Shown piece by piece: positions 1 to 64,000 of a stretch of 64,000 bases of DNA. A program made the translations under genes and the position numbers. The stretch comes from Fragum whitleyi (taxonomy: Eukaryota > Mollusca > Bivalvia > Cardiida > Cardiidae): positions 29,387,272-29,451,271 of the forward strand of contig OX411549.1 in assembly GCA_948146395.1 (NCBI GenBank), in the 5' to 3' direction. Position 1 is the first letter of the stretch; the number at the start of each line of letters is the position of its first letter. The notes beneath the pieces were generated by a model that searched no databases, was not told the origin of the DNA, and saw nothing but the letters and a program-made list of their open reading frames with translations.

Positions 1-261
1 TGAAAATAGAGAGGTGAGTGAGCAATTATTCGACTATTTAGTACAAGAGTAAGTGTATAATCAAATTTCTTTATTGTTACATAAAAGAACAATGCGAATG
101 ATAGGTCACAATTATCCTTAAGAATAAACACCCCCCTCCCCTCAAAGTATAAAGCGTGCAATGGTTATTGGGTTCCAAAAGAGAAGTTTAGAAACGTATT
201 GTGTTTACTGCCTAATGACTTAGATTTTAATATATCTTTTACTGAAACTCTTTTTTCATAG

Positions 262-62642
<62,381 letters not shown>

Positions 62643-63128
62643 GTCAATACAAGACTTTGTTCGTAGTAAATGTTAGATATAAGCTTTGAATCGAATTCCG
62701 AGAAATTAAATGCACCATATTTCTCTTAGTGTCTTATCTGTTCAATAGTTTGCAGAATATTCTTTTGTGGCTCTACTATGAGTGCTTAAGGTAGTATCGA
62801 AAATGTTCCGCAACATTTCCGAACTCATGATCTTTCACAATAATGACCGAGGTTTCCTAATGAAATCATTTTGAAACCTCGGTTAACACTGTTAAACTTT
62901 ATGACATCCGAACTTGACGAACAATTTAAGAAACCGCTACCCAAACAGACAGTTTTGTAAATCCAAAAACAAATTCAACCGCTGGACGAGAAAAATTTAA
63001 AACTGTTTTCTTGAATTAAGGCATTTATGCAGTAAAAATTACGCATAACAGTTGGTATTCAAAAATGGTTTTTACATTGCATGATGAAAAATAAAATAAT
63101 ATTGATTTGAGAATAAACGGAATAAATT
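62643..63128 (+). other. 3' UTR with MITE family K copy 4 and candidate poly-A signals
   Basis: AATAAA occurs at about 63090 and again at about 63113 and 63122; which is used cannot be told. The K copy (62786-62940: TTAAGGTAGTATCG, tttcctaatgaaatcattttgaaacc in parts) would lie in the transcript. Confidence 0.45.
62786..62940. mobile_element. MITE, family K copy 4
   Basis: About 155 bp; same centre (gaggtttcctaatgaaatca) and words as 48963-49127, more diverged at the right end. Confidence 0.75.
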
Positions 63129-63440
63129 TTATAAACACGCATCCAATTCTTACATACGAAACAAACAGTTTCTAATGAATACATGTAACAATATACCTCT
63201 TCAAATGCGTCCATGTTATTAATTTGGTAAAGCTCTCAAACTTGACTATATCACAACTTCAATCATATTAAGAATGATTGTAATGAAATCTTTTTAAAGC
63301 ACTTGCAGATATGTATATTGACAATGAATTATTTCGTAACTTTGTTTGATCTAGCCAGCAAATACATCTGATATTAATATGTGTATTTAACTATTAATTG
63401 TATTTCACCAAGTGTTTTATAGAAGTGCATTTCAATTGGC
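63129..63440. other. intergenic or 3' flank, nothing recognised
   Basis: AT-rich, no coding signal. Confidence 0.35.
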
Positions 63441-63500
63441 CAGTGCAACACTGTTGTAAGTGCCTATATATTGTTAGGCACTTACAACAGTGTTGCACTG
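63441..63500. repeat. perfect 26-bp inverted repeat with 8-nt loop
   Basis: The left arm 63441-63466 begins CAGTGCAACACTGTTGTAAG, the right arm 63475-63500 is its exact complement, and the loop is tatattgt. Transcribed, it gives a 60-nt fully paired hairpin. It may be a small foldback element or a hairpin RNA. Confidence 0.95.
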
Positions 63501-64000
63501 ATCCCTCGATTTTCGCTGCTTTAAAAAACCTTTGGCGAAAAATATTTGAAAGAAATATTTTAAGAAAAAAATATTCATCAACAGTTTAAACGAATTCTTT
63601 TAACCCTTTGTCAATTAAGACTTTCCGAATAAAAGGATCTTCGGACGACCATTCGAAATGTTATCTTATTATTATTTTTCTAGATTCGTGTAAAAAGCAT
63701 AATTTGTTATGGTATTTACCAAATGAAATAGTAGTTTCATTTATAATTCGAACGAAATGAATACAATACAATGTTTATAAATGTGTGTTGGTGTTGTTAG
63801 CGATTTCTAATCTCAAGGAAAGTATTTTTGACGTTCAAGACTGGACAGCATCCAGGCTGAAAATAAACAAAAATATGAGCCTCTGTATGACATTTCCAAC
63901 AATACCATCTGTATGTCATTAATAGAAAATTATTTTCCTTGACTATCACTTAGCGCATAAAGATAATCTCTGATTGTCAACAGATATTAACGAGTTTTTA
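63501..64000. other. 3' flank, nothing recognised
   Basis: AT-rich, no coding signal. Confidence 0.35.

Overview
The window is intron-rich, AT-rich animal DNA. It carries most of one multi-exon gene on the + strand, whose introns are packed with transposable elements. Elements such as tRNA-headed SINEs, CR1/L1-type LINEs, Helentron/'pearl'-like repeats with a 3' hairpin and tandem cores, and many short TIR elements suggest a mollusc, most likely a bivalve. That assignment is inference; no sequence search was possible.

The gene (262-62642, + strand) encodes a secreted, DMBT1-like protein. I could chain 23 exons with consistent phases, giving 1,009 codons plus a stop. In order: the C-terminal half of one SRCR domain (its first half lies left of the window), five complete SRCR domains, and a four-exon zona pellucida (ZP) domain ending in a furin-type RRRR site and a short tail. 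Short Tyr/Thr-rich linker exons separate the domains. Every SRCR domain is two exons split by a phase-2 intron and bounded by phase-1 introns, and every linker exon is phase 1-1, so each module can be duplicated without breaking the frame. Domains 0 and 2 are of a canonical subtype; domains 1, 3, 4 and 5 form a second subtype. The promoter, signal peptide and first exons are outside the window.

Mobile-element layout: 486-1655 TIR element; 2111-2408 Helentron-like; 7168-7444 SINE with a 15-bp target duplication; 8209-8967 Helentron-like; 9493-9624 palindromic MITE; 10205-10618 and 17394-17808 one MITE family; about 10855-13170 an L1/Tx1-type LINE (- strand); 16942-17119 and 18174-19088 TIR elements; 19217-20508 and about 21230-22052 Helentron-like elements with tandem cores; 22949-23093, 23158-23580, 23913-24076 and 24522-24765 MITEs; about 24775-30846 a nearly complete but broken CR1-type LINE (+ strand); 37231-37667 a complete TRIM LTR element; 38267-39447 a TIR element carrying a SINE; 41282-46995 a MITE split by a 5.5-kb foldback element; 47181-47449 MITE; 48963-49127 MITE; 49330-49630 Helentron-like; about 50518-54150 a LINE fused to a piece of Ty3/gypsy integrase (- strand); about 54375-56094 a Tc1-type transposase interrupted by a 1.15-kb TIR element; 59607-59849 MITE; 59846-60066 Helentron-like; 62786-62940 MITE.

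The most notable points are the modular SRCR-ZP gene with several exons hemmed in by transposons within about 12-50 bp, a probable GC-AG intron, the foldback element nested in a MITE, the LINE/gypsy chimera, the TRIM element, and a perfect 26-bp inverted-repeat hairpin downstream of the gene. No rRNA, CRISPR, operon or bacterial-type signal was seen.
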